Below, one piece after another: positions 46,185-54,211 of a stretch of DNA of 59,035 nucleotides. This stretch comes from a virus. The translations under genes were made by a program, and so were the position numbers. The first letter of the stretch is position 1, and each line of letters starts with the position of its first letter. Location of the stretch: the IMG/VR virus record IMGVR_UViG_3300015245_000041, positions 1 to 59,035 of that record. One strand, 5' to 3'. The notes below the pieces were generated by a model that did not search any database, had not been told where the DNA came from, and saw only the letters and a program-made list of their open reading frames with translations.

Positions 46185-47800
46185 CAACTCCTGCTACGGC
46201 ATTCGGTCCTTATTCTTCAGTAAAACCCTATATGAATGAGATGCCTCAATGGTATCCCGAAGAGGATCGAGAGCGTGTTGGGTCTTATCTGAAGTATGAT
46301 GAGTTATATTGGAATGATGATCTACAGTTCCGTTTGAGGATTCTGGTTGGTGAGCAACCGCTATATATCCCAAATGCTAGGACTATTGTAGATACTACTT
46401 CTCACTATTTACTCAAAGGACTTCAGATTACGGTAGAAGATCCGGAGAAACATGCAAACCTTAAAAATGCTTTAGATAAATTACTGAAGCGGGAGATGTT
46501 CTATAGCAGATTCCACATCGCCAAACACTCTGGTGTGGCTAGAGGTGATTTTGTCTTCCATATGACAGCTGATCCGAGTAAGCCTGCGGGTAAACGAATT
46601 TCTCTCAACTCCATTGATCCCTGTCTAGTTATTCCTGTTTACGATGATGATGACTTAGATAAATTGCTCAAGGTTCATTTAGTAGATATCTACTTAGATG
46701 CCAATGACCCAAATACTCAGAAGATCAAGAAACTCACCTATGAGTATACTATGGTTGGTAAAGAAAAACGGGTTCAGCGATCTGAGGGTATTTACAGGTT
46801 AGATGAGAAGTGGTGGGGACAGAAACCTACATTGGATAAGATAACTATTCCAGTAGGTCTTCTACCTGCAGCTATCACCACCATTCCCATTTACTGGTTT
46901 AAGAACCTCGAGTGGCAGGGACAACAGTATGGATCATCGGAGCTACGAGGGATTGAAAAGCTTCTCCAAGGAGTATCGCAGGCAGCTACTGACCAGGAGA
47001 TCTCTTTAGCGCTCGAGGGTCTAGGAGTATATGCCACAGATGGTGGTGCTCCGATCAATAACTCAGGTGAGGAAGTTGAGTGGGAGATTGCACCCGGCAA
47101 GGTAATGATGGTACCTTCCGGATCATACTTCAGACGTGTAGAGGGTGTAGGTAGTGTTAAACCTTCTATGGATCATATCAACTATGTAGAGAGTAAACTT
47201 CGTGAAGCCACGGGTCTTAGCGATGTTGCTCTTGGTCGAGTTGATGTACAGACTGCTCAGAGTGGAATTGCTCTAGCTATCAAGTTTATGCCCACACTAG
47301 CTAAGATCGAGGAAAGGGATCAAGCTGGTGTGGAGAAGACTCGTCAGTTATTTTTTGACTGGCAAATTTGGCATACTGTCTATGAGGGTGATTCTTTGGA
47401 TGGTAATGTTGAACCCGTCATCGGTCAAAAACTCCCTGATGATCGTGTTGCTGCGGTCAACGAGCTGAATAACATGCTCGACCGAGGAGTCATCTCTAAA
47501 AAGTATTATAGGGATGAGATGCAGAAGTTGGGGTATTCTTTCCCGGATGACATCGAGGCTGAAATTGATGCTGAGAATAAAAAGGAAGCTGAGATCAAAG
47601 CTTCGGCAGCTCCTTCTGGTCTTCAGCAAAATGCCGTAGATGCTGCTAATGGTAACATACCTCCCCCTCCCGGTCAGGGTGGTAACGGGACATTGCCCCC
47701 TAATGGAAACCGTAGTAACAATAAAAATAAGACCAACGAGAGCAAGGGTACTGAGACAGGTCAGTCTCTCTCTCGTCAATCGCGGGGCGGGAAGCCCTAG
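46181..47800 (+). CDS. Portal protein
   Basis: 539 aa, the usual size. 'LVGEQPLYIPNARTIVDTTS' in the N-terminal wing, 'GDFVFHMTADPSKPAGKRIS' in the clip region, 'WKNLEWQGQ'-type and 'ATGLSDVALGRVDVQTAQSG' in the crown-stem region, and a low-complexity Pro/Gly/Asn C-terminus. SPP1 gp6/DUF-type portal by order and shape. Forms the dodecameric DNA channel. Confidence 0.85.
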   Translation: MTTPATAFGPYSSVKPYMNEMPQWYPEEDRERVGSYLKYDELYWNDDLQFRLRILVGEQPLYIPNARTIVDTTSHYLLKGLQITVEDPEKHANLKNALDKLLKREMFYSRFHIAKHSGVARGDFVFHMTADPSKPAGKRISLNSIDPCLVIPVYDDDDLDKLLKVHLVDIYLDANDPNTQKIKKLTYEYTMVGKEKRVQRSEGIYRLDEKWWGQKPTLDKITIPVGLLPAAITTIPIYWFKNLEWQGQQYGSSELRGIEKLLQGVSQAATDQEISLALEGLGVYATDGGAPINNSGEEVEWEIAPGKVMMVPSGSYFRRVEGVGSVKPSMDHINYVESKLREATGLSDVALGRVDVQTAQSGIALAIKFMPTLAKIEERDQAGVEKTRQLFFDWQIWHTVYEGDSLDGNVEPVIGQKLPDDRVAAVNELNNMLDRGVISKKYYRDEMQKLGYSFPDDIEAEIDAENKKEAEIKASAAPSGLQQNAVDAANGNIPPPPGQGGNGTLPPNGNRSNNKNKTNESKGTETGQSLSRQSRGGKP

Positions 47801-47814
47801 AAAGAGAGCGCGAG

Positions 47815-48474
47815 ATGCGTCACGTTCCATGGTGGCTCCACGATATGATCCTTCGCGGATATGAGGGCGAGGGGGATGATGGTGAAGGTTCCACTGAGTC
47901 TCAAGAGGGTTCAGAATCCCAGGAGGAGACTGGGGAGACCGGGGAAACTGAGGAAAAGCCCCCTGAGGATTTGAGTGGCTTGAAAGGAGCTTTGGACAAA
48001 GAGCGAAAGCTCAACAAGAATAACACAAAGCTTCTTAAGCAACTCCAAAAGGAAAAGGCAGATCGAGAAACTGCTGAACTGGGTGAAACTGCCGCGGCGA
48101 AGAAGCAAGCTGAGGATGCAGCTGGACGAGTTACTGCTCTTGCTGCCAAGCTCAAGACTTCCGCAGTAGATTCTGCTATTGTTAAATTAGCTACTAAGTA
48201 TAAGTTTCGGGACGTGGATGATGCTCTCTCTCAGGTTAATCGTACAGGCATTGAAATTGAACAGGACGAGGATAGTCCTGAGGATGTCGAGGTTGATCTA
48301 ACTACGGTTGAGGCTGCGGTTAAGGCTTTGGCTGAAAAGAAGAAGTATCTGATTCAGTCTGAGGGCGAAACTGATCCTAGTGGCTCCCAGTTCGCTGGTG
48401 AAAGAAAGGACAAGAAGACCTTGGATAAGGAAGCCCTCATGAAGAAGTATCCAGCCCTGAGAGGAGTTAACTAA
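47815..48474 (+). CDS. Scaffolding protein
   Basis: 219 aa. Acidic N-terminus (Glu/Gly-rich), long coiled coil ('LDKERKLNKNNTKLLKQLQK', 'AAGRVTALAAKLKTSAVDSA') and a C-terminal basic helix 'DKEALMKKYPALRG'. Position between portal and capsid is diagnostic. Stop overlaps the next start (TAATG). Confidence 0.85.
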   Translation: MRHVPWWLHDMILRGYEGEGDDGEGSTESQEGSESQEETGETGETEEKPPEDLSGLKGALDKERKLNKNNTKLLKQLQKEKADRETAELGETAAAKKQAEDAAGRVTALAAKLKTSAVDSAIVKLATKYKFRDVDDALSQVNRTGIEIEQDEDSPEDVEVDLTTVEAAVKALAEKKKYLIQSEGETDPSGSQFAGERKDKKTLDKEALMKKYPALRGVN

Positions 48475-48923
48475 TGGGTGCAAGGTATGATAAGTATGAT
48501 GGGGTTACTGGAGGATTCCGAGGAGTCCTTGCAGCTGACCTCACATTCAGTGCTGCAGGTGAGTTCGGTCCAAAGGCTGTCTCACTTGATGCTACTGGTA
48601 AGGTTGTAGTTGGTACGGCAGCTGCCTCTGGTTTTGTTGGACTTCTGGTCAAGAACGTTCCTCTATACCCAAACCTTGGTAGTGTTCTTGGTGCAGTAGC
48701 TACTGGCATCCCCGTCGGAGGTCGTGCTGGTGAGGTTGTAGATATTATGACCGACGGGGAGATTGTCGATGTCCCCGGCCTTGCAGCTGGTACTAAATAC
48801 TATGCCAACGCTGATGGAACCCTTGGCACAACTAACACCCTGGGATTCATTGGTTGGACTGCTGAAGTTCAGGGCAATGGGTTGTTCCGCCTAGTCGTCC
48901 GCTGCGGCGGCCGGTATCTTTAA
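48474..48923 (+). CDS. Head decoration-type protein
   Basis: 149 aa, beta-rich, Gly/Ala/Val-rich ('DLTFSAAGEFGPKAVSLDAT', 'GKVVVGTAAASGFVGLLVK', 'GEVVDIMTDGEIVDV', 'GLAAGTKYYANADGTLG'). This pattern is that of small capsid-stabilising proteins encoded just before the major capsid protein. Confidence 0.75.
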   Translation: MGARYDKYDGVTGGFRGVLAADLTFSAAGEFGPKAVSLDATGKVVVGTAAASGFVGLLVKNVPLYPNLGSVLGAVATGIPVGGRAGEVVDIMTDGEIVDVPGLAAGTKYYANADGTLGTTNTLGFIGWTAEVQGNGLFRLVVRCGGRYL

Positions 48924-48955
48924 CAATTAGTATAGAATAAGGAGGAAGACCCAAT

Positions 48956-50125
48956 ATGGGAAACCAGAGCATTTATGAACTGCTTGCTGACCCCGGTGCT
49001 GTAGATCAGCTTTACGATGACATCTTGTTCAGTGGTTATGAGCAGGGTTTCAATGAGCGCGCCGATGTTATGGTGCAAGCTGCTGATGGTACAGATCTCA
49101 ATGAGATCTTTCGGGAGATTCAGCAGATTCTGGCTTTGCGGCAGTCTCTTCGTAATCAGCTTGTTGACCAGTTCACCTACCAGGTAACTGATGTTATTGA
49201 GCAGGTTGCAGTTCCGAGCGATGTTGACTTTGAGGTTGCTACGGAATATGGTCAGCCTAAGGGTATTCGCGGTGGCAAGCGATTTAACCGCGGTTACGAT
49301 TTTCAGTTCTATGACCTAGCGGTTCGTTACACCTGGATGTTCTTGGCTGAAGCTGATCGTGCTCAGATTGAGAACTTGAATAACCAGGCTCTTGATGCAG
49401 ATAACCGTCTTATTTTCAACAAGGTCTTGAAGACTATCTACAACCCGACTAACCAGTTGGGTACTGCGGATAACAATATCCCAGTGACTGTCAATAAGTT
49501 CTTCAACGGAGATGGTGAAATTCCTCCGATCTGGAAGACTAATACCTTCCTCGGTTCTCATACTCACTATGTGGGTAGCAATGGGGCCTCGCTTGTTCCT
49601 GCTAACATCCAGCTTATTGAGGATGATCTTTATTCTCATGGTTATGGTGTGCAGAATGGTACCAAACTGGTGCTATATGTTAGTCGACAAGAGGGTAAGA
49701 TCATTCGTGGCTTTAAGGTTGCAACTGGTGCTACGTATGACTTCATCCCAACTGAGGGTTATGGTGGTGGGGTTATTCTTCCCGCTAGCATGGGCATTGT
49801 TGCTCAGCCCGGTCAGGCGGTTGCAGGCCAGATTGGTACTTATGGTCCGTGGCATATTGTGGAAGATATCTATTTTCAGCCGGGATACATCATTGGTCTC
49901 GCTTCGGGTGGACCTGATGACTTGATGAATCCCATTGGTATCCGACAGCACAAGAACCCGGCCTACCAGGGTTTGAAGCACATTCCGGGTGGAAATGCAG
50001 CTTACCCCCTTATTGACTCATTTTATCGACATGGGTTTGGTACGGGTGTTAGGCAGCGTGGTGGTGGTTTCGTCATGCAGATTGTGGCGAGTACAACTTA
50101 CACTACTCCGGCTGCATACGTTTAA
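48956..50125 (+). CDS. Major capsid protein (HK97-type fold)
   Basis: 389 aa with AAGGAGG nine bases upstream. 'ALRQSLRNQLVDQFTYQVTD' in the N-arm, 'GQPKGIRGGKRFNRGYDFQF' near the E-loop, 'LNNQALDADNRLIFNKVLKT' spine helix, and a Gly-rich A-domain end ('RHGFGTGVRQRGGGFVMQIV'). No Lys/Asn cross-linking pair is obvious, so covalent chain-mail is not implied. Position and length support the call. Confidence 0.9.
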   Translation: MGNQSIYELLADPGAVDQLYDDILFSGYEQGFNERADVMVQAADGTDLNEIFREIQQILALRQSLRNQLVDQFTYQVTDVIEQVAVPSDVDFEVATEYGQPKGIRGGKRFNRGYDFQFYDLAVRYTWMFLAEADRAQIENLNNQALDADNRLIFNKVLKTIYNPTNQLGTADNNIPVTVNKFFNGDGEIPPIWKTNTFLGSHTHYVGSNGASLVPANIQLIEDDLYSHGYGVQNGTKLVLYVSRQEGKIIRGFKVATGATYDFIPTEGYGGGVILPASMGIVAQPGQAVAGQIGTYGPWHIVEDIYFQPGYIIGLASGGPDDLMNPIGIRQHKNPAYQGLKHIPGGNAAYPLIDSFYRHGFGTGVRQRGGGFVMQIVASTTYTTPAAYV

Positions 50126-50142
50126 TAGGGAAGGAGTAGATA

Positions 50143-50499
50143 ATGCCAGTGGTTGATGACCCTCGGGTCGAAGGTTCTGTGTACTATCATGGGGGTCGTT
50201 GGGTGGATGCTAACGGCAACGAAGTCGACAATGAGACTGCTCGACGAGTTCGTCTTCAGGTCAAGAAGGCTAAGACTAATGCCCCAGTGACCCATGAGGC
50301 TCCACCAGATGAGCCTGAAGAAGATGAAGAGTATGATGATGACGAGGATGTCGTTGATTACTCGGGTATGAGTAAAGATCGCCTGATCCAGGAGATTAAT
50401 GCTCGTAACGTCGATCGAGCAGAAGAAGACCTGATCCCCGTTACAGGTAACAAGGGAGATCTGGTTGCAGCTCTTGAAGAGGATGACGAAGCGGAGTAA
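50143..50499 (+). CDS. Acidic head-associated protein with SAP/LEM-like end
   Basis: 118 aa. The N-terminal half is basic-mixed ('GSVYYHGGRWVDANGNEVDN'), followed by an Asp/Glu run and a helix-extended-helix 'YSGMSKDRLIQEINARNVD' and 'VTGNKGDLVAALEEDD', similar to the SAP-like ends of phage head proteins. Role in head completion inferred from position. Confidence 0.65.
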   Translation: MPVVDDPRVEGSVYYHGGRWVDANGNEVDNETARRVRLQVKKAKTNAPVTHEAPPDEPEEDEEYDDDEDVVDYSGMSKDRLIQEINARNVDRAEEDLIPVTGNKGDLVAALEEDDEAE

Positions 50500-50502
50500 G
50501 CC

Positions 50503-50838
50503 ATGGCAGTTTCCGATGTGGATCGTCTCAGAGCTTTGATTGGTGAGAAGATCCCAGATGGTGGCGAAGAAACAGATACCCAGTTCAGTAATGTGGAGAT
50601 GGAAAATCTACTTCTAGATTCCGGATACCATCTAGAGCGAGCGGCATTTGAGGGATGGAGACTCAAGGCGGCTATCTATGCTGACTTGGTCAACGTCACC
50701 GAAGGAAATGCCTCTCGACAGATGTCAGACTTGCATAAGCATGCTCTGGATATGGTCAAGGCTTACTCAGTAACTAGTTCTGTTCTAACTCAGGGTAGAA
50801 CTAGGATAGGTAGGATTCGGAGGCGCTACAGTGGATAG
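50503..50838 (+). CDS. Head-tail connector (adaptor)
   Basis: 111 aa, all-helical ('DVDRLRALIGEKIPDGGEE', 'NVEMENLLLDSGYHLERAAF', 'WRLKAAIYADLVNV'). Matches the gp6/gp15-type adaptor that sits under the portal. Overlaps the next gene by eight bases. Confidence 0.8.
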   Translation: MAVSDVDRLRALIGEKIPDGGEETDTQFSNVEMENLLLDSGYHLERAAFEGWRLKAAIYADLVNVTEGNASRQMSDLHKHALDMVKAYSVTSSVLTQGRTRIGRIRRRYSG

Positions 50839-51214
50839 AAAAGGCCTCATGGTAATGCGTCGCAACCTAGACGCATTTATCAGATCGGATCCTACTATGA
50901 TCACCTTAGTACGAACAGCAAAGGTACAAACTAGTGCGGGGGGATGGGTCAAGGGGACTTCCACACCCATTCCCGCACAGCAGATGAGATTTGTGCCTTT
51001 TAAGCGTCGTATGAGTGATGCTGTTAATAATACTCAGGATGGTCCTCTATCACTAGCAGAATATATTCTAGTAGGCAGATATAATGTTGATGTCCAAAAG
51101 GGTGATGAGTTCGATTATAATGGGCTTCACCACTCTGTGACCCAGATTGAACCCAAAACCCAAGATCGAGCTCAGACCGATAGAGTAACTATTGCTCTAG
51201 AGATACGAGATTAG
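50831..51214 (+). CDS. Head closure / stopper protein
   Basis: 127 aa from a GTG at 50831 (later ATGs possible). 'TMITLVRTAKVQTSAGGWVK' and 'LVGRYNVDVQKGDEFDYNGL' are typical of SPP1 gp16-like head-closure beta barrels. Second protein of the neck. Confidence 0.75.
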   Translation: MDRKGLMVMRRNLDAFIRSDPTMITLVRTAKVQTSAGGWVKGTSTPIPAQQMRFVPFKRRMSDAVNNTQDGPLSLAEYILVGRYNVDVQKGDEFDYNGLHHSVTQIEPKTQDRAQTDRVTIALEIRD

Positions 51215-51215
51215 C

Positions 51216-51575
51216 ATGGCTGGCGGATTCTTTCTTCTCGAGAATACTCTTGGTGCTGTCTTTCAGAGTGAACGAGCTCTGGAGCAAGCCAAGAAAGAAC
51301 TTGAGGATATGGCTCCGAAGATACTACAGTATGCTAAGACTAATGCCCCTTGGTCAGATCGAACGGGTTCAGCTCGCGCAGGACTTGGTGTGGAAGTCGA
51401 TATCGAGGGTTCAGAGGTAATCCTTACTTTATCTCATGGGGTCAACTACGGTCTTTTTCTTGAGACTATCCAAAGTGGTGAGTTTGCCATCATCATGCCT
51501 ACACTCGAGGCTTACGCAGCTGAAGTAATGAATGCTACAAATGCTATACAAACTGGAGAGGACTTGAATGGATGA
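51216..51575 (+). CDS. HK97 gp10-like neck/tail component
   Basis: 119 aa. 'AKKELEDMAPKILQYAKTNA', 'PWSDRTGSARAGLGVEVDI' and 'ILTLSHGVNYGLFLETI' are the hallmark segments of the HK97-gp10 family. Helps join head and tail. Confidence 0.85.
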   Translation: MAGGFFLLENTLGAVFQSERALEQAKKELEDMAPKILQYAKTNAPWSDRTGSARAGLGVEVDIEGSEVILTLSHGVNYGLFLETIQSGEFAIIMPTLEAYAAEVMNATNAIQTGEDLNG

Positions 51576-51967
51576 GTACTCGACGGTTTGTCTATGAGAC
51601 CCTGGGGAATTATGTTCCCTTACAGGCTTTGGTGGCAGATAGAATCTACCAGGGTGAGTCCCTCGATAAATCAACACAAGTTAAACCGTTCATAGTATAT
51701 CGCATGGGCAATGATACGGATATGAATTTTGCTGAGGCAGATAAGTTTCCCCATCAGCAGTTCTTTTTAATCTATGCCCATGATGAGCCCGCGGATTACA
51801 GTAAAGTTGACGATATTTTGAATGCCTGTATACAGGCTTTTAGGTTAGCTAACTCTGTACCTTATGGGATCACGGCAACAAGATATCTTGAGACTAGTCG
51901 GGATTTAGATGATGCAATCTTAGCTACAATCATGAGATATTCTCGATTTCAGTTCATCATGAGTTAG
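51572..51967 (+). CDS. Tail terminator protein
   Basis: 131 aa in an ATGA overlap. 'QALVADRIYQGESLDKST', 'PFIVYRMGND', 'QFFLIYAHDEPADYSKVDDI', 'LETSRDLDDAILATIMRYSR' fit the gpU/gp17-like terminator that caps the tail tube. Position before the tail tube supports it. Confidence 0.8.
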   Translation: MSTRRFVYETLGNYVPLQALVADRIYQGESLDKSTQVKPFIVYRMGNDTDMNFAEADKFPHQQFFLIYAHDEPADYSKVDDILNACIQAFRLANSVPYGITATRYLETSRDLDDAILATIMRYSRFQFIMS

Positions 51968-51975
51968 GAGACCTC

Positions 51976-52245
51976 ATGAAGTCGATTGTATATGTCGGAC
52001 TTGCAGATACTCGGGTTCTGGAGTCCTCTGACATTGAACGAATGGGGCTTGAACAGAAGAAGTCCTTCAGTTTTAACAAGAATGAACCTCAGGAGGTAAG
52101 TAAGCAAGTTTTTGATGTGCTTTTGAATAGTGGGGAATTCACAGAACATACAACTTCGGAAGAAGTTGAAGATTCATTGCTCGATGATTCATCGGGTAAT
52201 GCAGGATCTATCGATAAGATACCTGAGGATAAGGCTGACGCTTAA
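51976..52245 (+). CDS. Small tail-region protein, unknown
   Basis: 89 aa. 'MKSIVYVGLADTRVLESSDI' then 'VSKQVFDVLLNSGEF' and an acidic tail. Similar small proteins often sit between terminator and tail tube genes. Function unknown. Confidence 0.6.
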   Translation: MKSIVYVGLADTRVLESSDIERMGLEQKKSFSFNKNEPQEVSKQVFDVLLNSGEFTEHTTSEEVEDSLLDDSSGNAGSIDKIPEDKADA

Positions 52246-52314
52246 AGATATGGCCTAATGACGCATTATATCAAGCGTGATTGCCATTGCCCTAGGGATT
52301 ATTTGGGAGTGATC

Positions 52315-52545
52315 ATGCATGAATTAAGATGCGGTAATACAATGCACGGTCGTATGCTTGATGAAACAAGGCTTGAGGTCAAGTGTCATCGTCGTGCATG
52401 TGGTCATGTTTCGGGTGTTGTTGTATTACATGTGTTTGATACTATGACTGGTAAACTTCTTGAGACAAAGAAGTATGCCGATCCACAGAAGGGACAGGTA
52501 AGCTATGGTTCAAGCGAATCCGGCCTTGCCGTTCGGTCTGCGTGA
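52315..52545 (+). CDS. Com-like zinc-ribbon protein
   Basis: 76 aa from the ATG at 52315 (GGGAG five bases upstream); the in-frame ATG at 52258 lacks a ribosome site but would add 19 residues with two more cysteines. 'MHELRCGNTMHGRMLDETRL' followed by 'EVKCHRRACGHVSGVVVL' matches the C...C-x(n)-C...C layout of Com-like translational regulators (Mu Com). Overlaps the tail tube start by 41 bases. Possibly regulates late translation. Confidence 0.55.
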   Translation: MHELRCGNTMHGRMLDETRLEVKCHRRACGHVSGVVVLHVFDTMTGKLLETKKYADPQKGQVSYGSSESGLAVRSA

Positions 52546-53053
52546 TGTTCGACTTTATCCACTGAACCCCGATTGGTCTGTGGGGACAGGAGTCGATCTT
52601 CCCGCTGCTCGTACTTTTACTTTCAGTGATACGGAAACTTTTGTAGATCTTGAAGGTGATGATACGACTATCGCATCTCACGGTGCAGGGCCGACCGTCG
52701 ATTGGGACTTGGAAGCGGGGGGTATTTCCCTAGCAGCTTATGTTGTTTTAGCTGGAGGTGCCATCGTTCGTACAGGTACTACGCCAAACATCAAAGACAC
52801 ATTTACTAAACTTACTACAAATGCTCGACCTTATTTTCAGGTAGAGGGGCAGGCTATCTCGGACAGTGGGGGGGATCTCCACTGCGTAGTTTATCGTTGT
52901 AAGGCTACTGATACTCTTGATGGCAATTTTGAGAACGGTGCCTTCTACCTTACTAAGGGTAAAGGTAAGGGGTACGGAGATACTCAGGGTCTAGCTCCTA
53001 CGATGAAACTTTACCAGTATATCCAAAACGAGACGGCGGTCTCGATCCCATGA
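52505..53053 (+). CDS. Major tail (tube) protein
   Basis: 182 aa, beta-rich. 'LRDVRLYPLNPDWSVGTGV', 'DLPAARTFTFSDTETFVDLE', 'PTVDWDLEAGGISLAAYVVL', 'GNFENGAFYLTKGKGKGYGD'. Order (after terminator, before chaperones) and size fit the tail tube subunit. Confidence 0.85.
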   Translation: MVQANPALPFGLRDVRLYPLNPDWSVGTGVDLPAARTFTFSDTETFVDLEGDDTTIASHGAGPTVDWDLEAGGISLAAYVVLAGGAIVRTGTTPNIKDTFTKLTTNARPYFQVEGQAISDSGGDLHCVVYRCKATDTLDGNFENGAFYLTKGKGKGYGDTQGLAPTMKLYQYIQNETAVSIP

Positions 53054-53448
53054 CCGACATGACTGCGTTCATCCAGGATCCAACTGCAAGTAACGTAGTA
53101 ACACCTACATATACAGCTTGTACTGCTACGGATAAGTTCTTGGCAGGTCAGGGTAGTAGATATATGCTTCACTACAAAAATGGAGCTACACCTACTGCTG
53201 GTGCTATCTATGTAAGTGAAAAGCAAGCTCAAGCTCCAGCTGGGGCTCTTCCCCTAGTCAATGGGGTTCCATCTACTAAGTGGTCTGATCTTCAGGTTAT
53301 CCCGATCGGAGGTATTGCAGCAACTACCGAGAAAGTTGTGGTAATTGACAATATTACACCCTATATCGATTCTTTGGGGTTTGTCAATTTGCTACATGGT
53401 GGTACTCTCACTACTTTGACAGTGGCTATTCTCGGTCCATTGTCATAG
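53050..53448 (+). CDS. Tail-associated structural protein
   Basis: 132 aa in an ATGA overlap with the tube protein. 'TACTATDKFLAGQGSRYMLH', 'YKNGATPTAGAIYVSEKQAQ', 'VVVIDNITPYIDSLGFVNLL'. Beta-rich, perhaps a tube-associated decoration or second tail subunit. Not named. Confidence 0.65.
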   Translation: MTDMTAFIQDPTASNVVTPTYTACTATDKFLAGQGSRYMLHYKNGATPTAGAIYVSEKQAQAPAGALPLVNGVPSTKWSDLQVIPIGGIAATTEKVVVIDNITPYIDSLGFVNLLHGGTLTTLTVAILGPLS

Positions 53449-53482
53449 TATTATCTAACAGGATCCCCAGGAGGACCTAGTC

Positions 53483-53959
53483 ATGGTAACAGCTAAGAAA
53501 AGTGTAGATAGTAAAAAAACTACTACGGTTGCAGCTTGGAAGTCTGGATTTGATCCCTTCTTAGAGCTCCCCAGTGGTAAAGTTCTTAAGGTTAGAGCGG
53601 CAGTTGGTTTTCAGTCTTTGCTGAAAGCCGGGGTTATCCCCAATTCCCTTATGGGTATTGTCCAGTCAGCTATGGATAATGGCAAAGAACCTGATCTTTC
53701 CAGCTTTACTGGTGATACTAGTAAGATTAATCAGATGCTCGTCATGATCGATAGCATTGTTATGTTCATGGCTGTTGAGCCTGAAATCCATGAAATCCCC
53801 CCTGATGATGAAGAACGAAACTCGGACTTGTTGTATGTGGATGAGGTCGAGGATACTGATAAGATGTTCATCATGCAATGGGCCACGGGGGGTACCCGCG
53901 ACTTGGAGCAGTTTCGTCTCGAGGCTGGATCAGTGTTGGATATTGTACACCGAAGCTAA
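53483..53959 (+). CDS. Tail assembly chaperone, G-type frame
   Basis: 158 aa with CAGGAGG upstream. 'FDPFLELPSGKVLKVRAAVG', 'SLLKAGVIPNSLMGIVQSAM', 'TRDLEQFRLEAGSVLDIVHR' at the end. It is the first of the two overlapping chaperone frames upstream of the tape measure. Contains GGGGGG at 53887-53892. Confidence 0.85.
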   Translation: MVTAKKSVDSKKTTTVAAWKSGFDPFLELPSGKVLKVRAAVGFQSLLKAGVIPNSLMGIVQSAMDNGKEPDLSSFTGDTSKINQMLVMIDSIVMFMAVEPEIHEIPPDDEERNSDLLYVDEVEDTDKMFIMQWATGGTRDLEQFRLEAGSVLDIVHRS

Positions 53960-54194
53960 AACATGGTCAGTAAGGCCATCAAGCCTAGTCGGTTTAGCGG
54001 GCGATGAGTATGTAGCTTACTGTTTTGATCAGGCAGTAGGTTATGTTGGTCGTCGAATTGAGAATGAGCTCGAATCTGTAGAGGGTAAAAATGATGCTGA
54101 GATAAAACATAAACGAGAGATAGTTTTATCGCGGTATTTTAGTGATAATAAAGTATCTGGATTTGCTGATCCCGCAGCTATGTTCAGTAAATAA
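53952..54194 (+). CDS. Tail assembly chaperone, T-type extension made by frameshifting
   Basis: Extension frame, +1 (equivalently -2) relative to the G frame, with no ribosome site or convincing start. It reads 'AKTWSVRPSSLVGLAGDEYV' and 'AYCFDQAVGYVGRRIENELE', the W-x2-RPS and AYCFD-type segments of T-type chaperones. Continuity of 'LDIVH(R)' from the G frame with 'AKTW' here favours a +1 slip within the last codons (around CAC-CGA-AGC-TAA, 53948-53959). A -2 slip at the six-G run (53887-53892) is the alternative. Start coordinate is that of the first +1-frame codon after the likely slip. Confidence 0.75.
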   Translation, partial: EAKTWSVRPSSLVGLAGDEYVAYCFDQAVGYVGRRIENELESVEGKNDAEIKHKREIVLSRYFSDNKVSGFADPAAMFSK

Positions 54195-54211
54195 TCGATG
54201 AGGGGGTACGA

